DNA from: Citrobacter sp. RHB25-C09
GTDB taxonomy: Bacteria; Pseudomonadota; Gammaproteobacteria; Enterobacterales; Enterobacteriaceae
Direction: 5' to 3'
Length of the DNA: 64,000 nt
Assembly: GCF_013836145.1 (NCBI RefSeq)
Contig: NZ_CP057483.1
Span: forward strand, 2,356,001 to 2,420,000
This document shows, one piece after another, positions 1-8,138 of this stretch (within the stretch, counting starts at the first letter, position 1; every line of letters starts with the position of its first letter). A program made the translations under genes and the position numbers. Under the pieces are notes generated by a model, which was not told the origin of the DNA, did no database searches, and saw nothing but the letters and a program-made list of their open reading frames with translations.

Positions 1-840
1 CCTGCCCTCCGGCATTTTTCCCCCTTCCGGAGGAAGTTGCACGCGCCCTTTTGCCCAGTGTGTACCGATAATCAGCATCACTAATACCAACGAACAAATC
101 ATCTGGCTGATCGTGTAAACCGCTAGCACGGTTAAAAAGCTGAACCTGTCTGCCATCAGCCACGCGGGTAATGCGAGGCAAAAGACCATATGGGCAACCT
201 TGCCGAACAGGAATGCAACCCACCCGGCAACGCCGTGCTGGATCAGATGTCGCGTAACCGGCGTCAATCCACCTCGGTCCAGCCAGTCAACAACCCAGAT
301 ATACCAGGGAAAGGTCAACGCCGCGACGAGCGGCCAGTAATAACGCTGCGCCCGCATAAAAGGGCGCCAGCGCTGCCAGGGCGTCTGGCGGAGGAGGCCG
401 TTTTCAGCGATGTCCGGATCGTAGTATTCAATATTGGTATACCCGTGATGAAACCTGACGTGGCGGACCCGCCAACAGTCGGGATCCAGTCCTAACGGAA
501 TGGTGACAATGCGATTGAGCCACACGTTTGCCCGTTTCCCCCGAAAGAACGCATTGTGGGATGCATCATGAACGACATTAGCCGCCAACAGCATCGCGCA
601 GGCTATCATCGCCAGATACCACAGCAAGAAGAGCGTGACGCCGTCCTGATGCAGTGCCACCACATAGCAGGCCAGCCAGGCGGCCATCAGCAACACCATT
701 TTGAGCAGCATGCGGCCGTCTGCATAACGGTGGTCGCCGTGTTCTGCCAGCCAGAGACGCGTTTCGCGCTGCAGCATTTTCACCAACGAGGGAGAGTCAG
801 CGGCAAAGGTCAGCGGCCCGGTCGGGTTAAACAGATTCAT
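1..840 (-). CDS. Membrane fatty acid desaturase (partial, 3' end outside window)
   Basis: Last gene of the left-edge lipid operon; 280 codons are visible and the C-terminus lies beyond base 1. Two histidine boxes of the membrane di-iron desaturase family can be read: HDASH (in NVVHDASHNAF) and HVRFHH, separated by a hydrophobic stretch, with further membrane segments towards the visible end. Family members introduce double bonds into acyl chains in the membrane. The ATG at 838-840 overlaps the end of the upstream sterol-desaturase-like gene by 14 bases, which implies translational coupling. The third histidine box is not visible, and the substrate (phospholipid, acyl-CoA/ACP or the operon's own product) is unknown. 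Confidence 0.82.
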   Translation of the reverse strand, partial: MNLFNPTGPLTFAADSPSLVKMLQRETRLWLAEHGDHRYADGRMLLKMVLLMAAWLACYVVALHQDGVTLFLLWYLAMIACAMLLAANVVHDASHNAFFRGKRANVWLNRIVTIPLGLDPDCWRVRHVRFHHGYTNIEYYDPDIAENGLLRQTPWQRWRPFMRAQRYYWPLVAALTFPWYIWVVDWLDRGGLTPVTRHLIQHGVAGWVAFLFGKVAHMVFCLALPAWLMADRFSFLTVLAVYTISQMICSLVLVMLIIGTHWAKGRVQLPPEGGKMPEGR

Positions 841-1954
841 GTACGCTCCTTATCGGCCTGCGCCCCAGGCCAAGCGTCAGCGCTACGCCGTGTGCGGCCA
901 GGGCCGGCATAGTGATAAGCCAGAAGAGATGGCTCCAGCCCCATACGCCCAAAAAGAGCAGCGGCAATAACAGCGTGACCAGACACCAGGCCACAACGCC
1001 CCAGCGCTGACCGTCACTGACGCCCCCCAGCGCTACGGAACCTGCTACCAGCAGAAGAAACAGCAGGGTCTGCTCTGCCGTGACGTTGTCGATACCGTAG
1101 CCGTAAAGCTGGATATAGCCCAAAACCAGCGCAAACAGCAGCAATGCACCCATCACAATCACTAACGACGAACTGTCGTAGCGGCGTTCACGGGGTTTGT
1201 CAGTCTGAGAGAGTCCAGTCAGCCGCAGAAAAGGCAGATTGCTTTCCCGCATCGGGTTGGACGATAACCGACTGCCCTTCACCCCATAGGCAACGTCCTT
1301 CAAGGAAGGCGTCGGGGAAAAGGTGCCAAACAGCTTATCCCAGAAGATGAAGGTGCCACCGTAATTGGTGTCAGCATAACGCTTTTCATTAAGGTGGTGA
1401 ACGCGATGGTGGGTAGGCGTAACGAATACCTTTTCAAGCCAGCCCAGTTTTTGCGTCAACGCGTTGTGGTTAAAGAATTGCACAGTGTAGTGCGCGATAG
1501 ACACCGCAAGAAAAACGCTTAGCGGCACGCCGAGCAGCGCCAGCAGCAAAAAGAAAGGGATCGAGGTTAATGAAGAATACCAGGAATTCCTCACCCCCAG
1601 CGAAAGATTATAATTCTCTCCCTGATGATGAACGACGTGCACCGCCCACAGCGGACGTAACTGGTGATGAAGACGATGAAGCCAGTAGAAACCGAAGTCC
1701 CACGCTAACAGGGTAAACAGCCAGAGCCAGACAGCAGACACGCCGTCAAAAAGATGCAGACTAAATCGGCTCAACACTACGCTGTAGCACAGCACTTCCA
1801 GACAGCGAAACAACCACAGCATGATATGGCCGGAGTTAACGTTGAAAATGACGTCGAACCAGTCAACCCGCTGTTTCCCGGTCAGTTGCAAAATGCAGGC
1901 TTCGCCAAAGACGAACACCATCATAAGAATAACTGGAACCAGTAATTCACTCAT
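827..1954 (-). CDS. Sterol desaturase / fatty acid hydroxylase superfamily protein
   Basis: 375 residues. It carries the full histidine set of the superfamily: HRLHH at about 93-97, HVVHH at 106-110 and HHRVHH at 182-187. These bind a di-iron centre used to hydroxylate or desaturate lipids. Hydrophobic segments flank the boxes, and a more variable, strongly hydrophobic C-terminal third (after about 260) adds several predicted membrane spans. The start ATG overlaps the end of the PAP2 gene by 8 bases, and its own end overlaps the next desaturase gene. Its position suggests it modifies the chain built by the KAS III/reductase/ligase genes upstream; that is inference. Confidence 0.85.
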   Translation of the reverse strand: MSELLVPVILMMVFVFGEACILQLTGKQRVDWFDVIFNVNSGHIMLWLFRCLEVLCYSVVLSRFSLHLFDGVSAVWLWLFTLLAWDFGFYWLHRLHHQLRPLWAVHVVHHQGENYNLSLGVRNSWYSSLTSIPFFLLLALLGVPLSVFLAVSIAHYTVQFFNHNALTQKLGWLEKVFVTPTHHRVHHLNEKRYADTNYGGTFIFWDKLFGTFSPTPSLKDVAYGVKGSRLSSNPMRESNLPFLRLTGLSQTDKPRERRYDSSSLVIVMGALLLFALVLGYIQLYGYGIDNVTAEQTLLFLLLVAGSVALGGVSDGQRWGVVAWCLVTLLLPLLFLGVWGWSHLFWLITMPALAAHGVALTLGLGRRPIRSVHESV

Positions 1955-2564
1955 AAGTCATGTCCTTATTTCTTTTTTCGCGACTATCCAGACGCGCTGC
2001 AAGCCATCCGCAGCCCAACGCCAGTAGGGCCCCGCCGACTAAATCTATAAACAAGTGCCTTCGCAGTTGAAGAATCGAAAAGACGATGGCGAACGCCCAG
2101 ACGAGGCTGGCAACCGCTATCCAGCGTCTGCGCCCAACTGTTATCGCCCAGACGGCCAACAGCGTCAGTGCCGCGTGCAGCGAGGGAAAGCAGTTTTGGC
2201 TGGAGTCAACGAAGACCAGCCATCCCAATAGCCAGGAAGATATACCTTCATCCGTGAACGGGGGATACAGCATAGTCGTCGGCCAGATCAGGTAAACCAA
2301 CCCTGCCCCCAGCGCCGACAATTGCGTGGCACGCGTAAGCCAGCGCAAACGGGAACGAGGCGTCAATAAATATCCCAACGGGACGAGCAGAAAAAACGAA
2401 AGATAGAGCCACACCGCACTGGGAGAAAAAGGGATCAGCGAGTCGATCGTTAGTGGCTTCAGGCGATAGCCCTCCCCCTGAAATCGGTCGCAAAACGTAT
2501 AAACCACGCCGACCGCACCCCAGCCGAACAGCATGTGTTTGATGCGCAGCAGCAGTTCACTCAT
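1947..2564 (-). CDS. PAP2-superfamily membrane phosphatase/phosphotransferase
   Basis: 205 residues from the ATG at 2562-2564, which overlaps the stop of the upstream gene as ATGA. An in-frame start 12 bases earlier is possible but less well placed. The protein is very hydrophobic with about six membrane spans. PAP2 catalytic motifs are visible in the second half: the SLHAA stretch (CFPSLHAAL) and the later RRHLFIDLVGG with catalytic-type His and Asp. The upstream KxxxxxxRP motif is not clear, which points to the inositol-phosphotransferase-like branch rather than a classical lipid phosphatase. In this operon it could remove phosphate from, or transfer a head group to, a lipid product (inference). 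Confidence 0.75.
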   Translation of the reverse strand: MSELLLRIKHMLFGWGAVGVVYTFCDRFQGEGYRLKPLTIDSLIPFSPSAVWLYLSFFLLVPLGYLLTPRSRLRWLTRATQLSALGAGLVYLIWPTTMLYPPFTDEGISSWLLGWLVFVDSSQNCFPSLHAALTLLAVWAITVGRRRWIAVASLVWAFAIVFSILQLRRHLFIDLVGGALLALGCGWLAARLDSREKRNKDMTYE

Positions 2565-3847
2565 TCTCTGCCCCACTGGCGAACGATGCGCCGCCGCTTG
2601 GCATCAAAGTTATCCGGCAGGGCCTGCGACTCTAGCCGCCATTCCAGTTGCGATGTCTCAATACCCTGTTGAGTAAACAGGCCGTTGAGCGCCTCGCGAC
2701 AGCGGATAAGCGTCGCCCTGTCGCAATCGGACGTTAGCACCAGACCATTCGCCTGCGTCTGTATCAGCCGATAGTCCGCCGTGAGCGGCAGCGTCATTGC
2801 CAGCACGCGGCTGCAGGGATCGGCAAAAACCGCCTGAGTCTTGCCCGATGCCCCTGGCAGCAGTAGCTGATCGTCCTGACGCCCCTCGATGCGCTCAATC
2901 GCCCGCGCCGCGCTGCCACAGGGACATGGCCGTTCACATGCCACCAGCACGTCATCAAGACGGTAGCGAACGATGGGCTGCGTCGTGCGGGTAAAGTCGG
3001 TAATGATTGGGATGAAACGCCGTTCGTCCAGCCACTGAGGCTCAACATGAATAAACTCTTCATTCAGATGCAACGTGCCGCAGCCACAGGTCGAGGCCAG
3101 AAACCCTTCCGTTGCCTGATAGATTTCCCCCACGTTGCCAAACGCACGGCTCAGCAGCGCCTTATCCTGCGCGTCGAGCACCTCCGCCACCGAGATGACT
3201 TTTTTGACGCAGAGCGTCAGCCTCCCCGCCTCCACCGCCAGCGCTAACGCGCGAAGCACCTGCGCCGGGGCGACAATGATCGTTGGCTCTCGTTCTTGCA
3301 GCCGTGCTATCTGTAGCTGAAACGGCGCGAGCAGGTCGTAAAACTCCAGGCTCAGCCAGCGACTATTTACGCTCTGATAGAGGTTATTGTCCGCCCGAAG
3401 AAACAACGCGACCCGCTCTTTGGCGAAGAGGCCATCCGGTAACGCTTTAGCCAGAACGCCCGCCGCCCAGATCTGCTGTTCCTGCGGGCTCACGACAAAC
3501 AGCCCCCGCCTGCCGGAGGTACCCGACGACAATCCGACGCTAAACCGCCCAACACGGGGCTTAAAGTTCCTGCTTTGTTCGCTTTGCAGCGCACAGGCCA
3601 TCAGCACATCACGCTTCAGCCCCTCTGTGTTCATCTCGTCGAAGTGCGCCATCATGAGCGCCTTGTCCATTGTTGGCCACTGGCTGAACGGCAGCGGAAG
3701 ATAACGCTGAAACCACGGGCTTCTGGACAACACATTTCGCCTGAAGGCACTGAGCTTCTGATCTTGCCAGCACTCAAGCGCTACGCGGTTGGTAAACCGC
3801 AGCCTGCGCGTTCGGAAATAGCGCCAGAGCAGCGCTAAAAGATTCAC
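2561..3847 (-). CDS. Coenzyme F390 synthetase-like (PaaK-type) adenylate-forming enzyme
   Basis: 428 residues. An AMP-binding phosphate loop SSGTSGRRG lies at about 107-115, a later YRLDD motif holds the adenylate-contacting Asp, and the cysteine-rich patches CGCG and CxxPCPCG are typical of the phenylacetate-CoA ligase / F390 synthetase group. Such enzymes activate a carboxylate, or a phenol in F390, with ATP. The start is GTG at 3845-3847, overlapping the upstream stop as GTGA. Enterobacteria do not make coenzyme F420, so F390 synthesis itself is unlikely. Activation of a long-chain acid made by the neighbouring KAS III and reductase is the more reasonable guess. Confidence 0.8.
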   Translation of the reverse strand: MNLLALLWRYFRTRRLRFTNRVALECWQDQKLSAFRRNVLSRSPWFQRYLPLPFSQWPTMDKALMMAHFDEMNTEGLKRDVLMACALQSEQSRNFKPRVGRFSVGLSSGTSGRRGLFVVSPQEQQIWAAGVLAKALPDGLFAKERVALFLRADNNLYQSVNSRWLSLEFYDLLAPFQLQIARLQEREPTIIVAPAQVLRALALAVEAGRLTLCVKKVISVAEVLDAQDKALLSRAFGNVGEIYQATEGFLASTCGCGTLHLNEEFIHVEPQWLDERRFIPIITDFTRTTQPIVRYRLDDVLVACERPCPCGSAARAIERIEGRQDDQLLLPGASGKTQAVFADPCSRVLAMTLPLTADYRLIQTQANGLVLTSDCDRATLIRCREALNGLFTQQGIETSQLEWRLESQALPDNFDAKRRRIVRQWGRE

Positions 3848-4650
3848 AGATCCCCCTCATGGCACAAGCGAATGTCCACGCTGCCCTTTTGCCAAAGGCG
3901 ATTAAGCTGTTCGAGGGTGCGATAATAGTTTGCCGGATCTGACATCACCAGATTGGCTAAGCGTGAGGGGCCGCGTAGCTCACGATAGTTTGCTGGCGAC
4001 CAGGCCGCATCCGCCGCCAGTAACGTCCAGCCATTGTCTGTCTGGACGAACGCGCCAATATGCCCGGCCGCATGACCGGGAAGCGGGACGAGGAAAATTT
4101 CACCCTGGCTTTCAGGAAGCATATAACCCCACTCAAAGGGTGCCAGCGCTTCTGGCAGCCTCAGGCGTGCAAAGCTTTCGATAAAACGCAGAGAAGATTC
4201 AAACTCCGGCGGGAAGAGTCCGGGTATAAATGCCTGGCGCAGTGCGGCGAACCCGCGCAACGTTCTCACCTCCTGCCAGCCAACACCAGAGCAAATACAC
4301 GCCATGTTCGGGAAATCACGCAGCCCGGCAACGTGGTCCGCGTGAAAGTGCGACAGGATGATAGCGGTGATATCGCCCTCAACCACCCCCTGTGCGAGTA
4401 ACTGCTGCGCCAGGGATTGTTTGGGGTCGAAATAAACGGGCGTGACCTGACGATAAAGGCGAAAAACACCGTCGCGCGTGTAGTGTTCGAACCAGGAAGA
4501 ATACCCTGTGTCCCACAGCCAACGCCGGGAACCGACTTCAAGCAACCAGGCACGGGAGGGAAATTTACATACCCTGAATCCGGCCCCCTTGAGTGCCATG
4601 CAGCCTATGTGGGTACAGTACCCAACCTCAAATGCGGTAACTTTTGCCAT
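3844..4650 (-). CDS. Metallo-beta-lactamase-fold hydrolase
   Basis: 268 residues. The metal-binding signature HFHADH is at 101-106 (H101, H103, D105, H106), followed by a distal His in the LPGHAAGH stretch near 193, an Asp in the LLAADAAW stretch and a His close to the C-terminus (CHEGDL). There is no signal peptide, so it is cytoplasmic. The class includes thioesterases, lactonases and glyoxalase II, all cleaving ester-type bonds. The gene overlaps the SDR gene by 23 bases and ends in a GTGA overlap with the ligase gene. Its likely substrate is a thioester or lactone intermediate of this operon; nothing in the sequence decides which. Confidence 0.85.
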   Translation of the reverse strand: MAKVTAFEVGYCTHIGCMALKGAGFRVCKFPSRAWLLEVGSRRWLWDTGYSSWFEHYTRDGVFRLYRQVTPVYFDPKQSLAQQLLAQGVVEGDITAIILSHFHADHVAGLRDFPNMACICSGVGWQEVRTLRGFAALRQAFIPGLFPPEFESSLRFIESFARLRLPEALAPFEWGYMLPESQGEIFLVPLPGHAAGHIGAFVQTDNGWTLLAADAAWSPANYRELRGPSRLANLVMSDPANYYRTLEQLNRLWQKGSVDIRLCHEGDL

Positions 4651-5644
4651 ATGTCCTCAGCCATTCTCCCGTGAGCAAAATTCCTTCCTCCATGGAGTAG
4701 CGAGGGTGGTATCCCATATCCGCGATTGCCTTTTCGGCACTCAGCGTCATGTCAAAGCAAACCGTTCCTGCACTGTAACGGGTTACCCGTGGCTCCTTGT
4801 CGATGCATTTTCCTACCAGTTCCATTCCGCGTGCCGCCAGCGATAACACCGGCCAGGGTACAGAGCGGATTTTATAGCGCAGTCCCAACTGTTGGCGCAG
4901 TAGCGCGTCGAGCATATCGGCCAACCGCTGCGGCTGGTGGTTGGTCACATTATAAATGCTGCCCGAGCGAAGACCGTTGCCGTGTGTCGCCAGCTCCATA
5001 GCGTGGACTACGTTCTGGACGTAAGTCAGATCCAACAGCGCCTCACCGCCGCGCGGCAAGCACAGTATGCCGCCATCACGTTGAAGTTGCTGCATCAGGC
5101 GCGGAACAATAACGTTATCGTGCGGACCGAACAGACCTCGCGGGCGCAAAATCACGAACGTTGTTGAATCAAAGCGAGCAACGGCATCGGCAATTTCGCG
5201 CTCGGCCTGATACTTGCTGCTGGCGTAGTGGCTGGAAAATGCCCTGGCCAAATAGCTTTCCGGCACGTCGTAATGGTGTTGAAAGTCGAAGTACACCGCA
5301 GGCGTAGAGATATGGACAAAGCGCGGCACGCCGACGCTGCCCGCCGCCTGAACCAGCGTTCGTGTCGCCTGTACATTGGCCTGCCAGAACGACGCACGGT
5401 TTCCCCAGGGCGAAGACTTTGCAGCGCAGTGCCACACCGCTTCGCAGTCGTCCATCAGTCTGGCGCAGGTTTCCGGACTTGCCTGTGTCAGATCGAGAGG
5501 AACAAAGGTCGCGCCCGCATTTTTCAGCCGTTCACCTTGCGTCAGGTTTCGCCCGGTAGCGACTACCGTGTAGCCAGATTCCAGCAGAGACTGTACCGCG
5601 TTGCGCCCCAGTCCGCTGGTCGCCCCGGTCACGAGGATCTTCAT
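4628..5644 (-). CDS. Extended SDR, NAD(P)-dependent epimerase / 3-beta-HSD-like reductase
   Basis: 338 residues. The Rossmann nucleotide-binding motif TGATSGLG is at 6-13, the active-site Tyr/Lys pair YASSK at 140-144 and the supporting Ser/Thr in HISTPAVY near 113. The 3-beta-hydroxysteroid-dehydrogenase-like group includes OleD, which reduces the beta-keto acid made by the OleA condensing enzyme. The ATG at 5642-5644 overlaps the end of the KAS III gene as ATGA. The pairing KAS III plus OleD-like reductase plus adenylate-forming enzyme is the reason to suspect a head-to-head or lactone-type lipid pathway, but no direct sequence evidence fixes the substrate. Confidence 0.85.
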   Translation of the reverse strand: MKILVTGATSGLGRNAVQSLLESGYTVVATGRNLTQGERLKNAGATFVPLDLTQASPETCARLMDDCEAVWHCAAKSSPWGNRASFWQANVQATRTLVQAAGSVGVPRFVHISTPAVYFDFQHHYDVPESYLARAFSSHYASSKYQAEREIADAVARFDSTTFVILRPRGLFGPHDNVIVPRLMQQLQRDGGILCLPRGGEALLDLTYVQNVVHAMELATHGNGLRSGSIYNVTNHQPQRLADMLDALLRQQLGLRYKIRSVPWPVLSLAARGMELVGKCIDKEPRVTRYSAGTVCFDMTLSAEKAIADMGYHPRYSMEEGILLTGEWLRTYGKSYRI

Positions 5645-6648
5645 GGTATGAGCACCATGCCGGCCAGCGTTAAACCTGCCGCAGTACCGATAAGCAGTGC
5701 GGGGTTTCCCGCCGTGAATCGCCCGCTAATGACCGCCTCGTGCAGCGCTGTCGGGATCGACGCCGCCACCTGATTGCCACAATGGCGGTAAACGTCGATC
5801 AGCGCAGATTCCGGCACGCGCAGGCGCTTTCGCATATGTTCAAGCGAAAGGTGGCTCGCCTGATGGGGGATGACCGTGTGGATATCCGCAAGTTGCAGGC
5901 CGCTTTTAGTCAGCAAGCGGGCGAAATAGTCTTCGATCAAAGAAGAGGCAAAGCGAAACAGGGATTTCCCCTGCATGTGGAAAAGGAAATCACTGTCGTT
6001 CATTCCCGCTCTGGGATTACAACGGGTTCCCCCCGCGCGTATTTCGCATAATTCGCTACCGTCGGGGTACATTTCGATCAGGCTGGCAAGAATACCGCTC
6101 TTGCGGTCGCCTCGTTCAACGATGGCACATGCCGCGCCGTCGCCAAAAATAAGCGACGACTCTTCGTGATTCCAGTCAATACCCCGTGACGCTATGTCCG
6201 CCGACACGATGGCAATCCGCCGGTACGCGCCGGTATTCAACAGGCCGGCAGCCACTTCCAGCGCGGAAATAAAGCTTACACAACTGCTGTTAATATCAAA
6301 CCCCGCCACGCCGACAGGCATCTTTGCGGCTTTAAGAATGTGAATAGCGCTGCATGGCAAAGCCTGAACAGCAATGGCAGAAGCACAAATCAGGAGGTCA
6401 ATGGAGGATGGAGAAAGCGATCCCGCCTGTAGCGTATTATGCAACGCTCTGGCGGCGAGTTCCGCCTGGCTGGCATCGTCCGCTGCATGATAACGCCAGG
6501 CGATGCCGGAGCGTTTCTCAACGTAGCCCGAAGGCTTATGCAGAAAGGCATCCAGGCTTGCTGATGACACTTTATTTTCAGGTAAGGCAATGCCGGTTGC
6601 TACAATTTTTAATCCGGCTGTAACTGCCGATTCCCACGCATGGCCCAC
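5641..6648 (-). CDS. KAS III-like (thiolase-superfamily) condensing enzyme, first gene of the lipid operon
   Basis: 335 residues from a GTG at 6646-6648 with an AAGGAG Shine-Dalgarno sequence 7 bases upstream. The catalytic triad of KAS III enzymes is readable: Cys123 in NSSCVSF, His262 in PHQASH and Asn292 in GNQVAAS. It joins an acyl starter to an acyl or malonyl extender by decarboxylative or head-to-head condensation. It is not the housekeeping FabH, which lies in the fab cluster and is highly conserved. No acyl carrier protein gene is in the visible operon, so acyl-CoA or acyl-ACP must come from central metabolism. Six overlapping genes follow. Confidence 0.88.
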   Translation of the reverse strand: MGHAWESAVTAGLKIVATGIALPENKVSSASLDAFLHKPSGYVEKRSGIAWRYHAADDASQAELAARALHNTLQAGSLSPSSIDLLICASAIAVQALPCSAIHILKAAKMPVGVAGFDINSSCVSFISALEVAAGLLNTGAYRRIAIVSADIASRGIDWNHEESSLIFGDGAACAIVERGDRKSGILASLIEMYPDGSELCEIRAGGTRCNPRAGMNDSDFLFHMQGKSLFRFASSLIEDYFARLLTKSGLQLADIHTVIPHQASHLSLEHMRKRLRVPESALIDVYRHCGNQVAASIPTALHEAVISGRFTAGNPALLIGTAAGLTLAGMVLIP

Positions 6649-6679
6649 GCCAGTGCTCCTTCACTGTAGATTTAGGGCC

Positions 6680-6708
6680 ATCATAGAAAGAGCGTATGCC
6701 GTACGCAA
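6680..6708 (-). promoter_or_regulatory. Candidate sigma-70 promoter of the lipid operon
   Basis: On the minus strand a TTGCGT at 6703-6708 and TATGAT at 6680-6685 are separated by 17 bases, placing the transcript start near 6673, about 25 bases before the GTG of the KAS III gene. It lies just downstream of the narI terminator, so the operon probably has its own promoter. The -10 box is strong; the -35 box is weak. Confidence 0.5.
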
Positions 6709-6712
6709 TCTT

Positions 6713-6740
6713 AAAAACGGGGAAAGTCCTTTTCCCCGTC
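6713..6740 (-). terminator. Rho-independent terminator of narGHJI
   Basis: The arms at 6717-6725 and 6731-6739 (CGGGGAAA / TTTCCCCG) pair, followed on the minus strand by TTTTT. It sits 10-40 bases after the narI stop codon. Confidence 0.85.
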
Positions 6741-6750
6741 AAGTCAGCTT

Positions 6751-7428
6751 TTACCGACGAGCGCGAACTACCTGATATTTGCGCGTCAGATACTCCACCG
6801 GCGCACTCCAGATATGCACAAGACGCGAGAACGGGAACAGCAGGAACAGCGTCATCCCCAGCACCAGGTGCAGACGGAAGATAAACGCCACGCCGTCCAG
6901 ATGCGAAGACGCCCCGCCGTGGAAGGTCACCACCGACTGCGCCCACCCCACCAGTTTCATCATCTCGCTTCCGTCCATATGTTGCGCGGAGAACGGGATG
7001 GTCAACAGACCCAGCGCACACTGGATAACCAGCAGCGAGAGGATCAGGATATCAGCCCCGGTCGTGGTTGCCCGCACGCGCGGGCTGAACAGACGGCGCT
7101 TCAGCAGCAGAAGGCCACCCACCAGCGTCATCAGCCCCGCCGCGCCGCCCGCGATCATCGCCATCTTTTGCTTCACCTCGATGGGCAACCAGGCTTCATA
7201 CATCCAGTGTGGCGTCAGCATGCCCAGGAAGTGACCAGCGAAAATCCCCAGGATGCCAAAATGGAACAGGTTTGATGCCAGGTTCATCCCCTTGCGATCC
7301 AGCATCTGACTGGAGGCGGCGCGCCAAGTGTACTGACCATAGTCGTAACGCAGCCAACTGCCGATCAAAAACACGGACCCGGCGATGTACGGGTAGATGT
7401 CGAAGAAGAACATATTAAGGAAGTGCAT
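6751..7428 (-). CDS. narI: Respiratory nitrate reductase A, gamma subunit (cytochrome b)
   Basis: 225 residues, the usual NarI length. Five membrane spans carry the histidines that hold two b-type haems. NarI oxidises quinol at the periplasmic side and passes electrons to NarH and NarG inside. It is the last gene of narGHJI; the start ATG overlaps the narJ stop by one base (TAATG). A strong terminator follows directly. Confidence 0.97.
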   Translation of the reverse strand: MHFLNMFFFDIYPYIAGSVFLIGSWLRYDYGQYTWRAASSQMLDRKGMNLASNLFHFGILGIFAGHFLGMLTPHWMYEAWLPIEVKQKMAMIAGGAAGLMTLVGGLLLLKRRLFSPRVRATTTGADILILSLLVIQCALGLLTIPFSAQHMDGSEMMKLVGWAQSVVTFHGGASSHLDGVAFIFRLHLVLGMTLFLLFPFSRLVHIWSAPVEYLTRKYQVVRARR

Positions 7429-8138
7429 TATTGCTGTCCTCCGGTGGTGATATTCAGATATTGCGGCGCCACGGCACCGGCAAAACGACGTTGGTGAGCG
7501 GCAATTTCTGATTCGCCACAGCCCTGATCGGCAAAGAATTTCACCTGCTCTTCTTCCCAGACTGCATCAAGCGCCTGTGGTGTATCATCACGTGCTTCAT
7601 CGGCGATTTTTTCTGCGAGTTTTTCACTGTCGACAGCCGCATTCGCCAGCCTGAGCAGCAGGTCAAACAGCACCGCGTAATGGCTTTCGCGCTGTTGCAG
7701 TCGCGCGCTCAGCAAGGCCAGAATCGGCGCGATATCCTGCAATCCACCCAGCGCTTCGCTCTTCGGCAACTGTGCGAGATATTCCAGGTACAGCGGAAGA
7801 TGGTCCGGCAGTTCACGACTGTCGAGTTGCAACCCGTGCTGTTCGTACTGGGCCATCAAATCCACCATCGCCTGACCCCGATCGCGAGATTCACCGTGAA
7901 CGTGCTCAAACAGCAGCAGCGACGTTGCACGGCCACGATCGAACAATTCGCTATAGTTGGCCTGCACGTCCAACAGGTCTTTCGCGGTTAAATCGCGCAG
8001 GAAGACGCTGAGACGTTGCGCATCCTCTTTATCCAGATTTTCTGATGACGCGAGTGCATCGTACAGTTCCTGCTGATGCTGCCACAGGTCAGCATCCGGG
8101 TACTCGAGCAGACGCGAAACAATGACGAGTTCAATCAT
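7428..8138 (-). CDS. narJ: Nitrate reductase A assembly chaperone (delta subunit)
   Basis: 236 residues, matching E. coli NarJ. It is a cytoplasmic, mostly helical chaperone of the TorD/DmsD type that holds apo-NarGH while the molybdenum cofactor and iron-sulfur clusters are inserted and before docking to NarI. It is not part of the final enzyme. The gene overlaps narH by four bases and narI by one, as is usual for this operon. Confidence 0.97.
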   Translation of the reverse strand: MIELVIVSRLLEYPDADLWQHQQELYDALASSENLDKEDAQRLSVFLRDLTAKDLLDVQANYSELFDRGRATSLLLFEHVHGESRDRGQAMVDLMAQYEQHGLQLDSRELPDHLPLYLEYLAQLPKSEALGGLQDIAPILALLSARLQQRESHYAVLFDLLLRLANAAVDSEKLAEKIADEARDDTPQALDAVWEEEQVKFFADQGCGESEIAAHQRRFAGAVAPQYLNITTGGQQ

